Assembly (NCBI GenBank): GCA_028275165.1 | Contig: JAQCNF010000100.1 | Span: 1-64,000 of the forward strand | Source of the DNA: Haloquadratum sp. | Lineage (GTDB): Archaea > Halobacteriota > Halobacteria > Halobacteriales > Haloferacaceae | DNA: 64,000 bases | Direction of reading: 5' to 3' | Shown here: in pieces, positions 9,172 to 18,955 of the stretch | Position numbering within the stretch: position 1 is the stretch's first letter | How the letters are laid out: each line of letters begins with the position of its first letter | The notes under the pieces: model-generated | What the model was told of the DNA's origin: nothing | The model's input: the letters and a program-made list of their open reading frames with translations, nothing else | The model's database searches: none | Made by a program: the position numbers and the translations under genes

Positions 9172-9879
9172 ATGTGGCATGCAGGACGAGTAGAGACTGT
9201 GAAAGAAGCACTATTCATTGTCAGTCAGGAAGGATACTGGGGGGAGGAGTGTATCGAACCATTGAGAATCCTCACAGACGCAGGCCTCAACATCACCGTT
9301 TCGACTCCTACTGGGGGACCGCCCGTTATTGACGACCGTTCGATTGATCCCTCAGAAGTCGGACAGTCTTTAGCAGATCGTGTGTGTGAAATTCATGAGT
9401 CGGACGAGCGGCTCCAAAATCCGACTTCCCTTGCGCAAATTGACGCTGCTGACTATGATGTGGTTGTGTACCCGGGTGGACATGGCACAGAGTATGATAT
9501 TACCCATGATAGACATGCACGCAAGATCCTCCGTGAGACGGTCAACGGCGATTATGGAAAAGCTATGATTCTGTGTCATGCGGTCGGGATCCTCGGATTC
9601 ACGCGTGACGCCACTGGTGACTTCCTCGTGAATGGTCGATCGGTAACTGGCTTTCCAAATGCATGGGAAGAAGGAATTGTCGACGAAGATGACCGCATGC
9701 CAGATGGGAGAAAACTCCCATACTGGGTTGAAGATGAGGTGCGCGCTGCCGGCGCCGACTGGGATGCTGAACTTGACCAGGAAACGAGTGTCCGTATAGA
9801 TGGAGACCTCATAACTGGTCGTGGTCCTGCCTCAAGTGGTGCAGCCGCGAAAACACTCGTTGACTCACTGAAGAGATAG
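9172..9879 (+). CDS. DJ-1/PfpI-family protein (glyoxalase III/Hsp31-like subgroup)
   Basis: This 235-residue protein has the class I glutamine-amidotransferase-like fold. Signatures seen are SQEGYWGEE near 19-26 (acidic residue near the active site), VVVYPGGHG at 97-105, and the nucleophile elbow MILCHAVG with Cys135-His136. The length and the insert between strands fit the class of DJ-1 proteins that includes methylglyoxal-degrading or chaperone enzymes (Hsp31/YhbO-like). The exact activity cannot be assigned. Start may be the ATG at 9172 or the in-frame GTG at 9199, which would give a family-typical N-terminus (VKEALFIVSQ). It is divergent from crtI and followed 33 bases later by an HtrA-like protease in the same direction. 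Confidence 0.82.
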   Translation: MWHAGRVETVKEALFIVSQEGYWGEECIEPLRILTDAGLNITVSTPTGGPPVIDDRSIDPSEVGQSLADRVCEIHESDERLQNPTSLAQIDAADYDVVVYPGGHGTEYDITHDRHARKILRETVNGDYGKAMILCHAVGILGFTRDATGDFLVNGRSVTGFPNAWEEGIVDEDDRMPDGRKLPYWVEDEVRAAGADWDAELDQETSVRIDGDLITGRGPASSGAAAKTLVDSLKR

Positions 9880-9912
9880 CGCGACACACTGAAATCAGGC
9901 TTCAGATAGCTC

Positions 9913-10995
9913 ATGGAGAAATTTAATCGGCGACAGGTGCTTCAGGCCATTGGCACAGTAGTTGCAGGCGGAGTCGCAGGATGTAATGCCCGTCCAGGCC
10001 AGCCCAATAGCTCAGACAGTGAGACCACTCGTGTTGGTAGTACCAGCACAACACCGGTACCGAATCCCAGTGAAGCTGGCAGTGTCTACACAGATGTGTA
10101 TAATTCGACCGCAGATTCCGTTGTTTTTATCCGGGTCTCACAGGGGCAGGGGACGGGATTCGTCTATGATTCGAACCATGTGATTACGAATGCGCACGTG
10201 GTGAGACAGGAGCGAACTGTCTCTCTTCGATTCAAAGCCGGTGAATGGACTGATGGAACGGTTATTGGTATCGACCCTCACTCCGACTTAGCGGTCATTC
10301 AAGTCCAGAAAATCCCATCAGAGGCGACCGGTTTATCATTTATTGATGGGTCTGCCACGATTGGACAGGAAGTTGTTGTGATAGGCAATCCGTTCAATTT
10401 GAATGGGACAGTCACGACCGGTATTATTAGTGGCATTGACCGCTCAATTCCTGCACCGACGGGGTTTCGTATCCCAGATGCTATTCAGACTGATGCAGCA
10501 GTAAACCCGGGGAATAGTGGAGGCCCAATAATGTCCCTCAGCGGCAATGTCGTTGGGGTCATAAATTCAGGCGGGGCAGAGAATATTGCATTTGGTATTT
10601 CAGCAGCACTCACGTCTCGTGTCGTCCCAGCTTTAATCCAGTCGGGAGATTACAATCACTCATACATTGGCGTTGAATTTGAACCGGTTGATCCAGCCAT
10701 TGCAGATGCGAATGATATCGAAGATCCGCGAGGGCTCATTATCGTTGAAACGCGCTCAGACACCCCGGCGAGTGGGACCCTGCAATCGAGCGCAACTGAA
10801 CTCTTTGTTGAGGGCCGGGAAGTTCCAGTTGGCGGCGATATTATCATTGCTGTTGACGGCCACCCGGTCAATACGGCAGAGGACTTAGGCAGTTACCTTG
10901 CCTTACAGACATCGCCTGGAGATACAATTCAAGTAACAGTCATCAGAGATAGAAAGCGACGACAGCTGTCCTTACAACTGATCTCACGCCCGTAA
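9913..10995 (+). CDS. HtrA/DegP-like serine protease, Tat-exported lipoprotein
   Basis: This 360-residue protein has an N-terminal twin-arginine signal (RRQVLQAIG, residues 6-14) and a lipobox VAGC with Cys24. It should therefore be exported folded and lipid-anchored outside the membrane, the usual haloarchaeal route. A Thr/Ser/Pro-rich linker precedes a trypsin-like domain with the triad His95 (ITNAHVV), Asp125 (HSDLAVI) and Ser202 (NPGNSGGP). A C-terminal PDZ-like domain from about residue 250 has GGDIIIAVDG. HtrA proteins degrade or refold damaged exported proteins. It overlaps no gene but is close to the DJ-1 gene upstream and 27 bases from the small protein downstream, so a three-gene stress operon is plausible. 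Confidence 0.9.
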   Translation: MEKFNRRQVLQAIGTVVAGGVAGCNARPGQPNSSDSETTRVGSTSTTPVPNPSEAGSVYTDVYNSTADSVVFIRVSQGQGTGFVYDSNHVITNAHVVRQERTVSLRFKAGEWTDGTVIGIDPHSDLAVIQVQKIPSEATGLSFIDGSATIGQEVVVIGNPFNLNGTVTTGIISGIDRSIPAPTGFRIPDAIQTDAAVNPGNSGGPIMSLSGNVVGVINSGGAENIAFGISAALTSRVVPALIQSGDYNHSYIGVEFEPVDPAIADANDIEDPRGLIIVETRSDTPASGTLQSSATELFVEGREVPVGGDIIIAVDGHPVNTAEDLGSYLALQTSPGDTIQVTVIRDRKRRQLSLQLISRP

Positions 10996-11022
10996 ATGGG
11001 AATATAGATAATTTATGCCACA

Positions 11023-11457
11023 ATGTCACGACCACTGTTAGTCTACGACGGGCAGAGAGACATCTTTCGACGAGTGGCGGATGGTGTCACGTCCTTGATA
11101 GGCGATGTCCAGCCCATTCCGTGGGAATCTGCACGGGTACAGCAGTTTTTAGACGCCCAATTTGGCGAGAAGGCATTTGTTTTTATGATTGTCGAAGATG
11201 AATATGTCCATGTCGGTGATCGGGCAGTTCAGCGGCTAGGGGAGCTATCTGAGCTATCAGCAGGGCTGATTAATACTCTCAGCTTGATATATCCATCAGT
11301 AGCTGGCCCTTTCGGGTTGATTGTTCACGGGAACAAGCCGAGCGATATACATGGATCATTTGAGTTGCACCCAACAGCTCAAGAGATCATTGCTCCACTT
11401 CGAAGTCCAACGGAAATTCCGCTCACGACAAAACACGGCGAGAGCACCGATACATGA
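11023..11457 (+). CDS. Uncharacterised haloarchaeal protein, DCC-like start without CxxC
   Basis: This 144-residue soluble protein starts SRPLLVYDGQRDIFRRV. The opening resembles DCC-family thiol-disulfide oxidoreductases (VYDGxCxxC), but the cysteines of that motif are absent, so the similarity may be fortuitous. The rest is a mixed alpha/beta acidic sequence with no membrane segment. It follows the HtrA-like gene by 27 bases in the same direction and may be cotranscribed with it. Composition and codon use look like a real gene. No function is proposed. Confidence 0.6.
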   Translation: MSRPLLVYDGQRDIFRRVADGVTSLIGDVQPIPWESARVQQFLDAQFGEKAFVFMIVEDEYVHVGDRAVQRLGELSELSAGLINTLSLIYPSVAGPFGLIVHGNKPSDIHGSFELHPTAQEIIAPLRSPTEIPLTTKHGESTDT

Positions 11458-12045
11458 GTGTCGGTTCCTGATGAGAGAGCTATTTGTCTCGCATACAACT
11501 ACATTGACATTTCCCTCCACGTTCATGCGGAGAAATTCAGAGGGAGTTTCAGATTTGTCGTCCAATTGCCGGGCTCCCACATCGTATAGGTACAGGTAGT
11601 CTCACAGTATCAGTGTCGTCGACCGCTCGCGATGCCAAGCCACCGTTACTCCTCACCCGTGTATGGCGTCCTACTAGCAAAAACACCAGTGGGACGCGAG
11701 CGTTAGCAGGCATCAGCAGAGTCGGCGGTATCGTGTTGCCCGTTTTGGGCAGTCAGTACAGACACACACGTTTAGAATGTGCATTCACCGACTGGTCTTT
11801 CAGATATTGCCTCGTTAGGTAGACAGACAGGCCGCCTCCACAGAGTAGGACGGCCCGGAATCTGTTCCGACCGATTCCTCTGTTAGTTTCAGGTGGCCTG
11901 TCAATTAAACATCAGCATGGAAGAATTAAACCAGATGTTTGAACAGTGGTGTGTTTCTTCGGGCGACAACGTATATCTACGCCGCGCTGTAGACGGCGTA
12001 AGATGGCATCTGCTCAGTCTACAAATATCTCAGCTGCATACTGAT
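11458..12045. other. Intergenic, possible decayed sequence
   Basis: About 590 bases hold no credible gene. A frame at 11893-12126 (GTG start) runs into the 3' end of the kinase gene on the other strand and is not accepted. A perfect-looking small inverted repeat lies near 11978-12003 (TACGCCG...CGGCGTA). GC content fluctuates, as in other decayed mobile-element regions here, but no transposase motif was recognised. Confidence 0.3.
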
Positions 12046-12990
12046 TCAATCGAAGTGATCGTTTCGAAGACTTCGAACTCTCTCCATCTGGGGGATACTT
12101 TGTTGTGCACCAACGTCAGTGGTTGAGAGCGAAGCTGCGCATACAGCAATCCTCAGTGCTTCGTGAAAATCACGTCCCTCAGCCAATTGACTACACAGAA
12201 ATCCATTTAAGATATCACCTGCACCGGTCGTCTCAACAGTTTCGACAGCAGGCGGCGATAGCACTCCCGTCTGTTCTCCCTCAATGGTGACTGGTCCCCC
12301 ACCATGTTTGTGTATAATTGTCCCAGAAAATGCATCGAGGTGTTCAGATAGGGACGCATACTCATGCTCATTCGGTGTGATATATGAGATCACATCGTGA
12401 TCTAATAACTTTTCAGTACCCTGGGGAGGTGCTGGGTCAAGAATGACCGTCGGCGGGGTTCGTTCATTTGCCAGTCTTTTGAGAAGAAAATGAACTGGTT
12501 CAATCGGAATCTCATTTTGCAGTAGAAGATAGTCCGCAGTCGTAATAGTTCTATAACAGTCGTCAATGTACTGTCGTCCAACCTGATTGTTTGCTCCCGG
12601 CACAACGATGATACGGTTTGACCCGTCAGGTTCAACATAGATATATGCAACTCCAGTTGGTGCAGTGACCTGCTGTATCGCATCGGTATCGACTCCTTTC
12701 GATTGAAGATGTTTCAACAGGTCATACGAATTCTCATCTCTCCCAACCATCCCAAGCAATTGAGTTCTGGACTCTCCCATCGCAGCTGCAACGGCTTGAT
12801 TTGCTCCTTTCCCTCCATAGTACTGTTCCTCAATATTCTCATCAAGCTGTGGCTGTGTTTTTCCAATGGTAACTGTCTCTCCTCGAGACGGAAACCAGGG
12901 GTAGGTTTGGCTCAGCTGTGTGACTCTATCCACAGTGACCGACTTTTTCAGATCAATATTGATGCTACCCAGAGTGATAATTTTCGTCAT
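12046..12990 (-). CDS. rbsK: PfkB-family sugar kinase, ribokinase-like
   Basis: This 314-residue cytoplasmic kinase has the ribokinase-family signatures. These are LGSINIDL at 7-14, the substrate-binding GGKGANQA at 59-66, and DPAPP near 185. The anion-hole/catalytic motif is TTGAGDILNGF, with probable catalytic base Asp259. It would phosphorylate a sugar or nucleoside ribose with ATP. GGKGANQA favours ribokinase over fructokinase, but the substrate is uncertain. Compared with bacterial ribokinases it has a short extra loop between residues about 23-50. Nothing nearby is a sugar transporter. It is monocistronic and flanked by non-coding, MITE-containing sequence. Confidence 0.8.
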   Translation of the reverse strand: MTKIITLGSINIDLKKSVTVDRVTQLSQTYPWFPSRGETVTIGKTQPQLDENIEEQYYGGKGANQAVAAAMGESRTQLLGMVGRDENSYDLLKHLQSKGVDTDAIQQVTAPTGVAYIYVEPDGSNRIIVVPGANNQVGRQYIDDCYRTITTADYLLLQNEIPIEPVHFLLKRLANERTPPTVILDPAPPQGTEKLLDHDVISYITPNEHEYASLSEHLDAFSGTIIHKHGGGPVTIEGEQTGVLSPPAVETVETTGAGDILNGFLCSQLAEGRDFHEALRIAVCAASLSTTDVGAQQSIPQMERVRSLRNDHFD

Positions 12991-13314
12991 TATCTTACCT
13001 CATATTGCCCCACAATCTGTGTGACTGACCAAACAGTAATAATGTGGTCAGATTCTGACGCGATACCTTTGCGGTGACATTACCGAATAGAAGCCAGCGA
13101 ATATCTGGCCGGGGATGTATTCTTTTCACAACTATCTCTCTATTACACAGGGCTGTTCGGACAAAGGTACGTTTGTCGCTCATGAATCGCTACTTGCCAA
13201 GGTGGCAAATACAACGAGGCATAACCTCAGCCCAGAGTAGTTCGAGTGTAAAAGGTGATATATGATCGGTATCGCGGCATGAAAGAAACCGACGTTAATA
13301 ATCTAATCAGCGTC

Positions 13315-13580
13315 TGACATCCTCCCACGACTGAACTCGTGGATTTCTACAATCACAGACCACGCCCACGACGGGGTGGTTCTCCACTCGTCAGAGACGG
13401 TGGGATTGTGGACCGTGCCAGTTCGGCCAACCGAGGTGGCGGGCTTCATCTCCCGCCACGGTGGCGTGCGTCTCCTTCCCTCACACTCGGGAGCATAACC
13501 AACGGGACGAACCGTGGGAGTTGTTCCGGCTGTTGTCGGATTCATCCCACGGCTGAAGCTGTGGGCTTTCTCCTCAAAAC
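13315..13580 (-). mobile_element. MITE derived from an IS200/IS605-type element
   Basis: A ~265-bp element oriented on the minus strand has both ends of an IS605-type transposon but no transposase. The left-end hairpin is at 13546-13565 (CCCAC...GTGGG arms on the plus strand), followed in element orientation by GGATGAA. The right-end hairpin is at 13325-13342 (CCACGA...TCGTGG, six perfect pairs), followed by GGAGGATGTCAGAC. The interior is GC-rich and keeps one frame open (RGMNPTTAG...), as in deletion derivatives of OrfB elements. It sits between the kinase gene and hyuA, inside the 0.7-kb gap 12991-13686, and may carry the hyuA upstream region. Confidence 0.7.
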
Positions 13581-13686
13581 GCTGTAATGATGGTTCGAGA
13601 GACATGGATAGTCGACTTCGACGGCTGATTTCCGGACTGTTAAACTCCTGTAGTGAGTGTTCAGGATATGTGCTCAGAGAGGCGAT

Positions 13687-15708
13687 ATGAGTAACAATAC
13701 GATTCGAGTCGGCGTAGACGTTGGTGGCACATTTACCGATGTCGTGTTGTGGGACGGGAACAAATTCACACAAACGAAGGTAGCAACGACAGAGAACCAG
13801 GCTGATGGGGTGGTGGCTGGAATTGAGAAAATATGTAATCTGACAGGCTCTGAGCCTTCACATATCGATAGTTTTGTACATGGAATGACGGTGCCGGTCA
13901 ATGCGCTGCTTGAGCGGACTGGAGCCAAGACGGCGTTGATCACCACAGCTGGATTTCGGGACATTCTCAAGATAGGGCGACAAGACAGACCAAATTTGTA
14001 TGATCCAACTGCCTCACGTGTTGCGCCTCTCGTCCCACGGGACCGTCGATTTGCTCTCTCAGAGCGAGTTGGCCCGGATGGATTGAAAGAGACTGTGTCA
14101 GCTGAGGAAATGCAACAGATAACGCAGGAAATCACACAGAAGCAGATCGATAGCGTCGCCGTATGTTTCTTGTTCTCATATCAGGATGCAACAAACGAGC
14201 AAAAGGTCAAAAACTATCTGAAGAACACGCTCTCGATCCCAGTGAAGATTTCAAGTGAAGTACTCCCCGAGATTCGTGAATACGAACGAACAGCTGCGAC
14301 GGTTATCGATGCGTATCTCACGCCTGTGATGAATTCATATCTTGAGACACTCGCCCAACAGTGTCGTGAACGGGGCATTCCAGAACCACATATCATGAAA
14401 TCAGATGGTGGAGTCGCACGTCTTGAGAGTGCACAATCTCGACCTATTACAACCATCATGTCAGGGCCAGCAGCGGGAGTTGTCGGAGCGCGATCGACTG
14501 CAAAGTCAGAAAGTGATAGTATAGCTACGAAGAGCTTTATTTCGCTTGACATGGGGGGAACTTCAACTGATGTGAGTTATCTCGATCGTGGTGAGATTAC
14601 ACGAACCACAGATGCAACAGTTGGAGAGCAGCCAGTGGCCATATCTGTTGTCGACATAGAGACTGTTGGGGCAGGTGGTGGGTCAGTTGCCTGGGTCGAT
14701 TCAGGTGGTGCACTTCGTGTCGGCCCAGACTCCGCTGGTGCCGTGCCAGGCCCAGCATGTTATGATCGCGGGGGAACCGATGCAACTGTGACCGATGCAG
14801 CACTGCTCAAGGGATTCTTAGCTGATAATGCAACCCTCGGGAATGAGGTACAACTCAATCGGAGTAAGGCATATTCAGCACTACAGACAGTCGCAGAGGA
14901 ATCCGACCTGTCAGATCCTCATACGGCCGCAGAGGGAATATTTGAAGTCGCAACACAGCGCATGGGGAGAGCAATTCGAAGTGTGACCGTCGAGCGAGGG
15001 TTTGACCCTCGAGAGTGCGGACTCGTTGCATACGGTGGTGCTGGCCCGATGGTGGCGACACAACTCGCGTCACAGCTCGACATCAACACTGTCATTATCC
15101 CGCCGTTAGGTGGGGTATTATCTGCATATGGACTTGTGAGCGCAAATGAGCGGTATACGTCTTCACAGACGTATCAGGCCTCCCTCGAATCAGCCAGTGA
15201 TACCGAAATCGAGTCACTATATGCACAGTTAGAGGACAGTGTGAGCGATGAGTTCGATGAAAAACAGATCAGCTCACTGTCTCGGACCGCGGAGTTACGT
15301 TATGAGGGCCAAAGTCACGAGATATCAGTCGCTGTTGAGACACCATTCGACAGTAGGAAAATGATTGCTAAGTTTCATACAGCGTATGCAGATCAATATG
15401 GATACCAAATGGATGATACCGTCGAAATTGTCACCCTTCGTGTTGCAGCGGTACAAGATCGTGACATTCCACCGGCATCAGTAGGCGTCGCAGAGTCGAC
15501 TCAACCAGTCGACTATCGTGATGTGCTCTTTGCCTCCTCAGGTGGAAAGCGTGAAACACCAATCTATCGGCGAAGTTCGGTATCTGTCAACGACTACATA
15601 GATGGACCAGCAGTTATCGAAGAAAGCGAGCATACGATTATTGTACCGCCCAGGTGGACCGCTGATATGATGAATAATGGAACAATACAAATCAGATCTT
15701 CAACATAA
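13687..15708 (+). CDS. hyuA: Hydantoinase/oxoprolinase subunit A (N-methylhydantoinase-type)
   Basis: This 673-residue ATP-dependent amidohydrolase subunit of the HyuA family starts SNNTIRVGVDVGGTFTDVV, the actin-fold phosphate-1 loop of the family. A second nucleotide-binding segment is SLDMGGTSTDVSYLD near residue 287, and VETVGAGGGS and GPGPACY-like motifs follow. The upstream ATG at 13657 gives an unlikely N-terminus (MFRICAQRGD), so the ATG at 13687 is chosen. It forms a complex with HyuB, with which its stop overlaps by one base (TAATG). Members hydrolyse 5-oxoproline, hydantoins, N-methylhydantoin or, in acetone carboxylase relatives, carboxylate ketones. The substrate here is unknown; N-methylhydantoin would link to the sarcosine genes at 50-55 kb. 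Confidence 0.88.
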   Translation: MSNNTIRVGVDVGGTFTDVVLWDGNKFTQTKVATTENQADGVVAGIEKICNLTGSEPSHIDSFVHGMTVPVNALLERTGAKTALITTAGFRDILKIGRQDRPNLYDPTASRVAPLVPRDRRFALSERVGPDGLKETVSAEEMQQITQEITQKQIDSVAVCFLFSYQDATNEQKVKNYLKNTLSIPVKISSEVLPEIREYERTAATVIDAYLTPVMNSYLETLAQQCRERGIPEPHIMKSDGGVARLESAQSRPITTIMSGPAAGVVGARSTAKSESDSIATKSFISLDMGGTSTDVSYLDRGEITRTTDATVGEQPVAISVVDIETVGAGGGSVAWVDSGGALRVGPDSAGAVPGPACYDRGGTDATVTDAALLKGFLADNATLGNEVQLNRSKAYSALQTVAEESDLSDPHTAAEGIFEVATQRMGRAIRSVTVERGFDPRECGLVAYGGAGPMVATQLASQLDINTVIIPPLGGVLSAYGLVSANERYTSSQTYQASLESASDTEIESLYAQLEDSVSDEFDEKQISSLSRTAELRYEGQSHEISVAVETPFDSRKMIAKFHTAYADQYGYQMDDTVEIVTLRVAAVQDRDIPPASVGVAESTQPVDYRDVLFASSGGKRETPIYRRSSVSVNDYIDGPAVIEESEHTIIVPPRWTADMMNNGTIQIRSST

Positions 15709-17285
15709 TGAGTGAGTTAGATGCAATCACTTTAGAGGTCATAAAAAATCAGCTTGAGGAGGTTGCCGAAGAGATGGGCGAAGTGCTGATCCGTGGAGCT
15801 TACTCGGCGAATATTAAAGAGCGTGAAGACTGTTCAACGGCTCTCTTCGATCACCACGGACGACAAATCGCGCAGGCAGAGCACATCCCAGTCCATCTCG
15901 GGGCGATGCCTGATGCAGTTGCTGCTGTGCGCGAGCGGGAACCTGACCCAGGTGAGATTTGGATGCTGAATGATCCATTTATTGGGGGGACACACCTACC
16001 GGACATTACACTTGTCTCGCCGGTCGGTGTCCCAAATGGATCAGAGTGCACGCTTGATGATATCCTCGGCTATGTCGTCTCAAGAGCACACTATGCGGAT
16101 GTCGGTGGAAGCGCGCCAGGGAGTATGCCGGCGGTAGGCCAAGAGATCTATGCGGAGGGGGTCCGTATTCCCCCGACTCGAGTCGCAACTCACGATGGTC
16201 AACAAAAAGATATTGTTGAGCTTATTCTCTCGAACATGCGTGGAACAGCGAAACGTCAGGCTGATTTCAGTGCACAGGTCGCTGCACATAGCCGTGGCGC
16301 CGAAAGGCTCAAACAGTTGAGTATGACACACGGTGAGAGGCTGACTGAGGCATATGACGCTGTTATTGAGTACTCAGCAGAGCGAATGGAAGCAGAATTG
16401 GCTGAGATTCCAGATGGCGAGTACCAAGCGCGGGATGTATTGAGAACAGTCGAGTCTGAGAGTATCGATATTAGTGTCACTATTCGAGTCGATGGAAAGC
16501 AAGTATATTTTGATTTTACTGAGACAAGTGATCAAGTCCAGGGGAATCTCAATGCCCCGCAAGCGGTCACAAAAAGTGCGGTCTATTTTGTGGCACGATG
16601 TCTGACCGACCCAGATATTCCGCCAAACGCAGGGTGTTATCGACCAATTCAGATACATATCCCAGAAGAAAACCTTCTCAACCCGGACCAACCAGCCGCA
16701 GTCGTTGGTGGAAATGTTGAAACCAGCCAGCGTGTGGCGGATGTTCTGTTTGCTGCGTTCGGTGAGGCAGAGCCTCAGATGGTACCAGCACATGGACAGG
16801 GAACCATGAATAATCTTGTTATCGGATCGCGTAGATCAGGTTTCACTTATTATGAGACAATCGGTGGTGGGGCGGGAGCCAGCGCAACATCTGACGGTGA
16901 AGACGGGGTGCAGGTTGGGATGACAAATACGCTTAATACCCCGATTGAAGTTATTGAGACAGAATATCCACTACGGGTTGAGCGATATGAACTCCGACAG
17001 GGGAGTGGAGGAGCAGGCGTTCACTCAGGCGGTGATGGCGTTGTCCGAACCCTGCGAATATGCGAGCCAGCAACAATCTCACTACTGACAGGGCGCAGAG
17101 ATACCCCACCGAAGGGGATAGACGAAGGTGAGTGTGGATCAACTGGTAGCAATCGTATCGGGGGGAAAGTTGTCCCTGGAAAAATCACGACAGACGTTGA
17201 ATCTGGGACGACTGTGACTGTCAAAACACCTGGTGGTGGTGGCCATGGAAATCCAGTCATGATGGATGATGAGACCGATGAGTGA
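15708..17285 (+). CDS. hyuB: Hydantoinase/oxoprolinase subunit B
   Basis: This 525-residue HyuB-family protein is of normal length for the family (about 520-580). It begins ELDAITLEVIKNQLEEVAEEM, the characteristic family start. Conserved segments include DHHGRQIAQAEHIPVHLGAM and NDPFIGGTHLPDITLV. The C-terminal Gly-rich stretch is GSGGAGVHSGGDG, with TPGGGGHG near the end. It is translationally coupled to hyuA (TAATG). Together they hydrolyse a cyclic amide with ATP. No transporter or regulator lies directly alongside. Confidence 0.88.
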   Translation: MSELDAITLEVIKNQLEEVAEEMGEVLIRGAYSANIKEREDCSTALFDHHGRQIAQAEHIPVHLGAMPDAVAAVREREPDPGEIWMLNDPFIGGTHLPDITLVSPVGVPNGSECTLDDILGYVVSRAHYADVGGSAPGSMPAVGQEIYAEGVRIPPTRVATHDGQQKDIVELILSNMRGTAKRQADFSAQVAAHSRGAERLKQLSMTHGERLTEAYDAVIEYSAERMEAELAEIPDGEYQARDVLRTVESESIDISVTIRVDGKQVYFDFTETSDQVQGNLNAPQAVTKSAVYFVARCLTDPDIPPNAGCYRPIQIHIPEENLLNPDQPAAVVGGNVETSQRVADVLFAAFGEAEPQMVPAHGQGTMNNLVIGSRRSGFTYYETIGGGAGASATSDGEDGVQVGMTNTLNTPIEVIETEYPLRVERYELRQGSGGAGVHSGGDGVVRTLRICEPATISLLTGRRDTPPKGIDEGECGSTGSNRIGGKVVPGKITTDVESGTTVTVKTPGGGGHGNPVMMDDETDE

Positions 17286-17450
17286 ATGCTGGTATGGTGA
17301 GCACAGGACACCAATCAGCGCCGTGCGTGTCGGACTATCACTGAGTGTGTTGATGTTTTGCTCTGGTCTGTTTGAACAGAGATGATCAGACGCAGTTCAC
17401 ATATCCTGAAATACCCATGAATCAATATACCTATTGAATAAATTAGTTGT

Positions 17451-17798
17451 ATGAATTGCCCTCGTTGTGAAATACAACTGACAATAATGTCGCTTAGCGG
17501 TGAGCATGAGGTGACTTACTGTGATGACTGTGGGTTCGCTGATATTGAGTCGGATCACCTCCGCGTCAGTCAACCGACTGAGTCATGGGATGATGCGTTT
17601 GAACGATTCGACACTGTTCACCACACCAACGAAACAACCGAACACGGGGCACATACTGAGGACGAGGAAACATCATCGGTAGATCTCCCTCGGCTCAGAT
17701 CTGATACTGATGATATCGGTAAGATACGTGTTCGAAAAGAAGGTGATGGCGACTCGGACGCACAAACCGACGAGCAAAACGATGAGAACAGGTCCTAA
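17451..17798 (+). CDS. Small zinc-ribbon protein with acidic disordered tail
   Basis: This 115-residue protein begins MNCPRCEIQ and has CDDCGFAD at residues 25-32, giving a CxxC...CxxC zinc ribbon. After about residue 40 it is highly acidic and low in complexity, so probably disordered. Such proteins are common in haloarchaea and mostly uncharacterised. It lies 22 bases from, and convergent with, the actin-like gene. No clear role. Confidence 0.65.
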   Translation: MNCPRCEIQLTIMSLSGEHEVTYCDDCGFADIESDHLRVSQPTESWDDAFERFDTVHHTNETTEHGAHTEDEETSSVDLPRLRSDTDDIGKIRVRKEGDGDSDAQTDEQNDENRS

Positions 17799-17819
17799 AA
17801 GGCGCGCAGTGAGTGAATA

Positions 17820-18836
17820 TTACTCTTCGTTGGCTGACGCGGTCGTCCCCTGTGCTGATTCCTCTTCAGACCGAGCAGCCACAAGTGCACCACGACCAAC
17901 GCTATAGAGGGGGTCGTCAACGCTTTGGACGTCACTGATTGAGAACGGAATATCTACATCCTTTAGATGCTGTTCAAACAGATCTTCAAACCCGTCCGGA
18001 CTTGATGTTCCCCCCGTAACGACAACTGGAACATCTAAATCCTCCTCAATATCCTCTTCGTCTACCTCTGCAGAAATATTTTCAATCACGTAATCAAGCA
18101 GATTTTCATAGTAAATCGATAGCGCACCTTCAACCCCACCGACATCAGTGGTAAAATCGATACTGAAATCCTCTTCCTTGATCGACGTTATTTTATCAAC
18201 TGGTGTCCCAGTAGCTTGAGCTGCTTGCTTGTCGATATAGTCCCCACCGCGGGCAATCGAGAATTTCATGACTGGGACCGCATAGTACGAAAGACAAATA
18301 TTCGTCATTCCTGCACCGAATGAAACGCCTAATCCAGTGAAGTTGTTATCTGCAAGTTCGCTATATATGACCGCCATTCCCTCGTTGATTGGCTCCGGGT
18401 CGAAGCCGGTGTCTGAGAGCATCGATTCAAGTGTTTTTTGATGATATAATGTCGATAGGTCAGAGTCAATCGGGTCAGCTGGTGAAGAGAAGAAGATTTT
18501 CTCGTTCGGTCGGGACGGTGACCCGACCACCTGCTCAGAAATTAATTTGATCATCGGGATCGCAGAGGCTTCGTCACTCGAAAGAATCCCCTGTTCCATC
18601 GGGCGGCGCGTTTCCTTGTTAAATATGTTTGCAAAATTTAGCGCATCGTCGCCGACGACATATACCTTGTCGTCCTTGCGGATATGGAGAACCTGACTTC
18701 GGGATAGCATCTGCTCTGCCATATCGCTATAATCAATCTCGACGAATGAGTTGCGTTGTTGAACGAACTTTGTACCATCATTCTCTGGAGACGCCGAAAT
18801 AATATTCATTGTCCCAACATCCAGTCCTTTCGCCAT
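17820..18836 (-). CDS. Actin/MreB/Hsp70-fold ATPase, salactin-like
   Basis: This 338-residue protein shows the three actin-fold nucleotide motifs. Phosphate-1 is GLDVGTMNI at residues 4-12, phosphate-2 is [14 protein letters not shown] near 170-183, and the adenosine motif is [12 protein letters not shown] near 288-299. The tail is acidic and disordered. It is too short for Hsp70 and lacks a membrane-binding MreB N-terminus. A dynamic actin homologue called salactin is known from Halobacterium, and this protein fits its size and style. Orthology is inferred, not shown. It lies downstream of, and on the same strand as, a multi-helix protein resembling division scaffold CdpA, which supports a cytoskeletal or cell-shape role in a square cell. 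Confidence 0.7.
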   Translation of the reverse strand: MAKGLDVGTMNIISASPENDGTKFVQQRNSFVEIDYSDMAEQMLSRSQVLHIRKDDKVYVVGDDALNFANIFNKETRRPMEQGILSSDEASAIPMIKLISEQVVGSPSRPNEKIFFSSPADPIDSDLSTLYHQKTLESMLSDTGFDPEPINEGMAVIYSELADNNFTGLGVSFGAGMTNICLSYYAVPVMKFSIARGGDYIDKQAAQATGTPVDKITSIKEEDFSIDFTTDVGGVEGALSIYYENLLDYVIENISAEVDEEDIEEDLDVPVVVTGGTSSPDGFEDLFEQHLKDVDIPFSISDVQSVDDPLYSVGRGALVAARSEEESAQGTTASANEE

Positions 18837-18955
18837 ACTTCTACCTCAGAGGGAATGGATAAAAATCTTCAGTGTTGACCGGTGGTAATTGAGGGAAAAT
18901 TGAGTCACAGAGCAGTTGTTCAGTCATTGCGTGCCAACTTCTGCAAGCGTATCAC

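Noticed and set aside
11893-12126. 77-residue frame with GTG start
   Set aside because: Overlaps the ribokinase-family gene on the opposite strand by 80 bases, has non-acidic composition and no recognisable motif.
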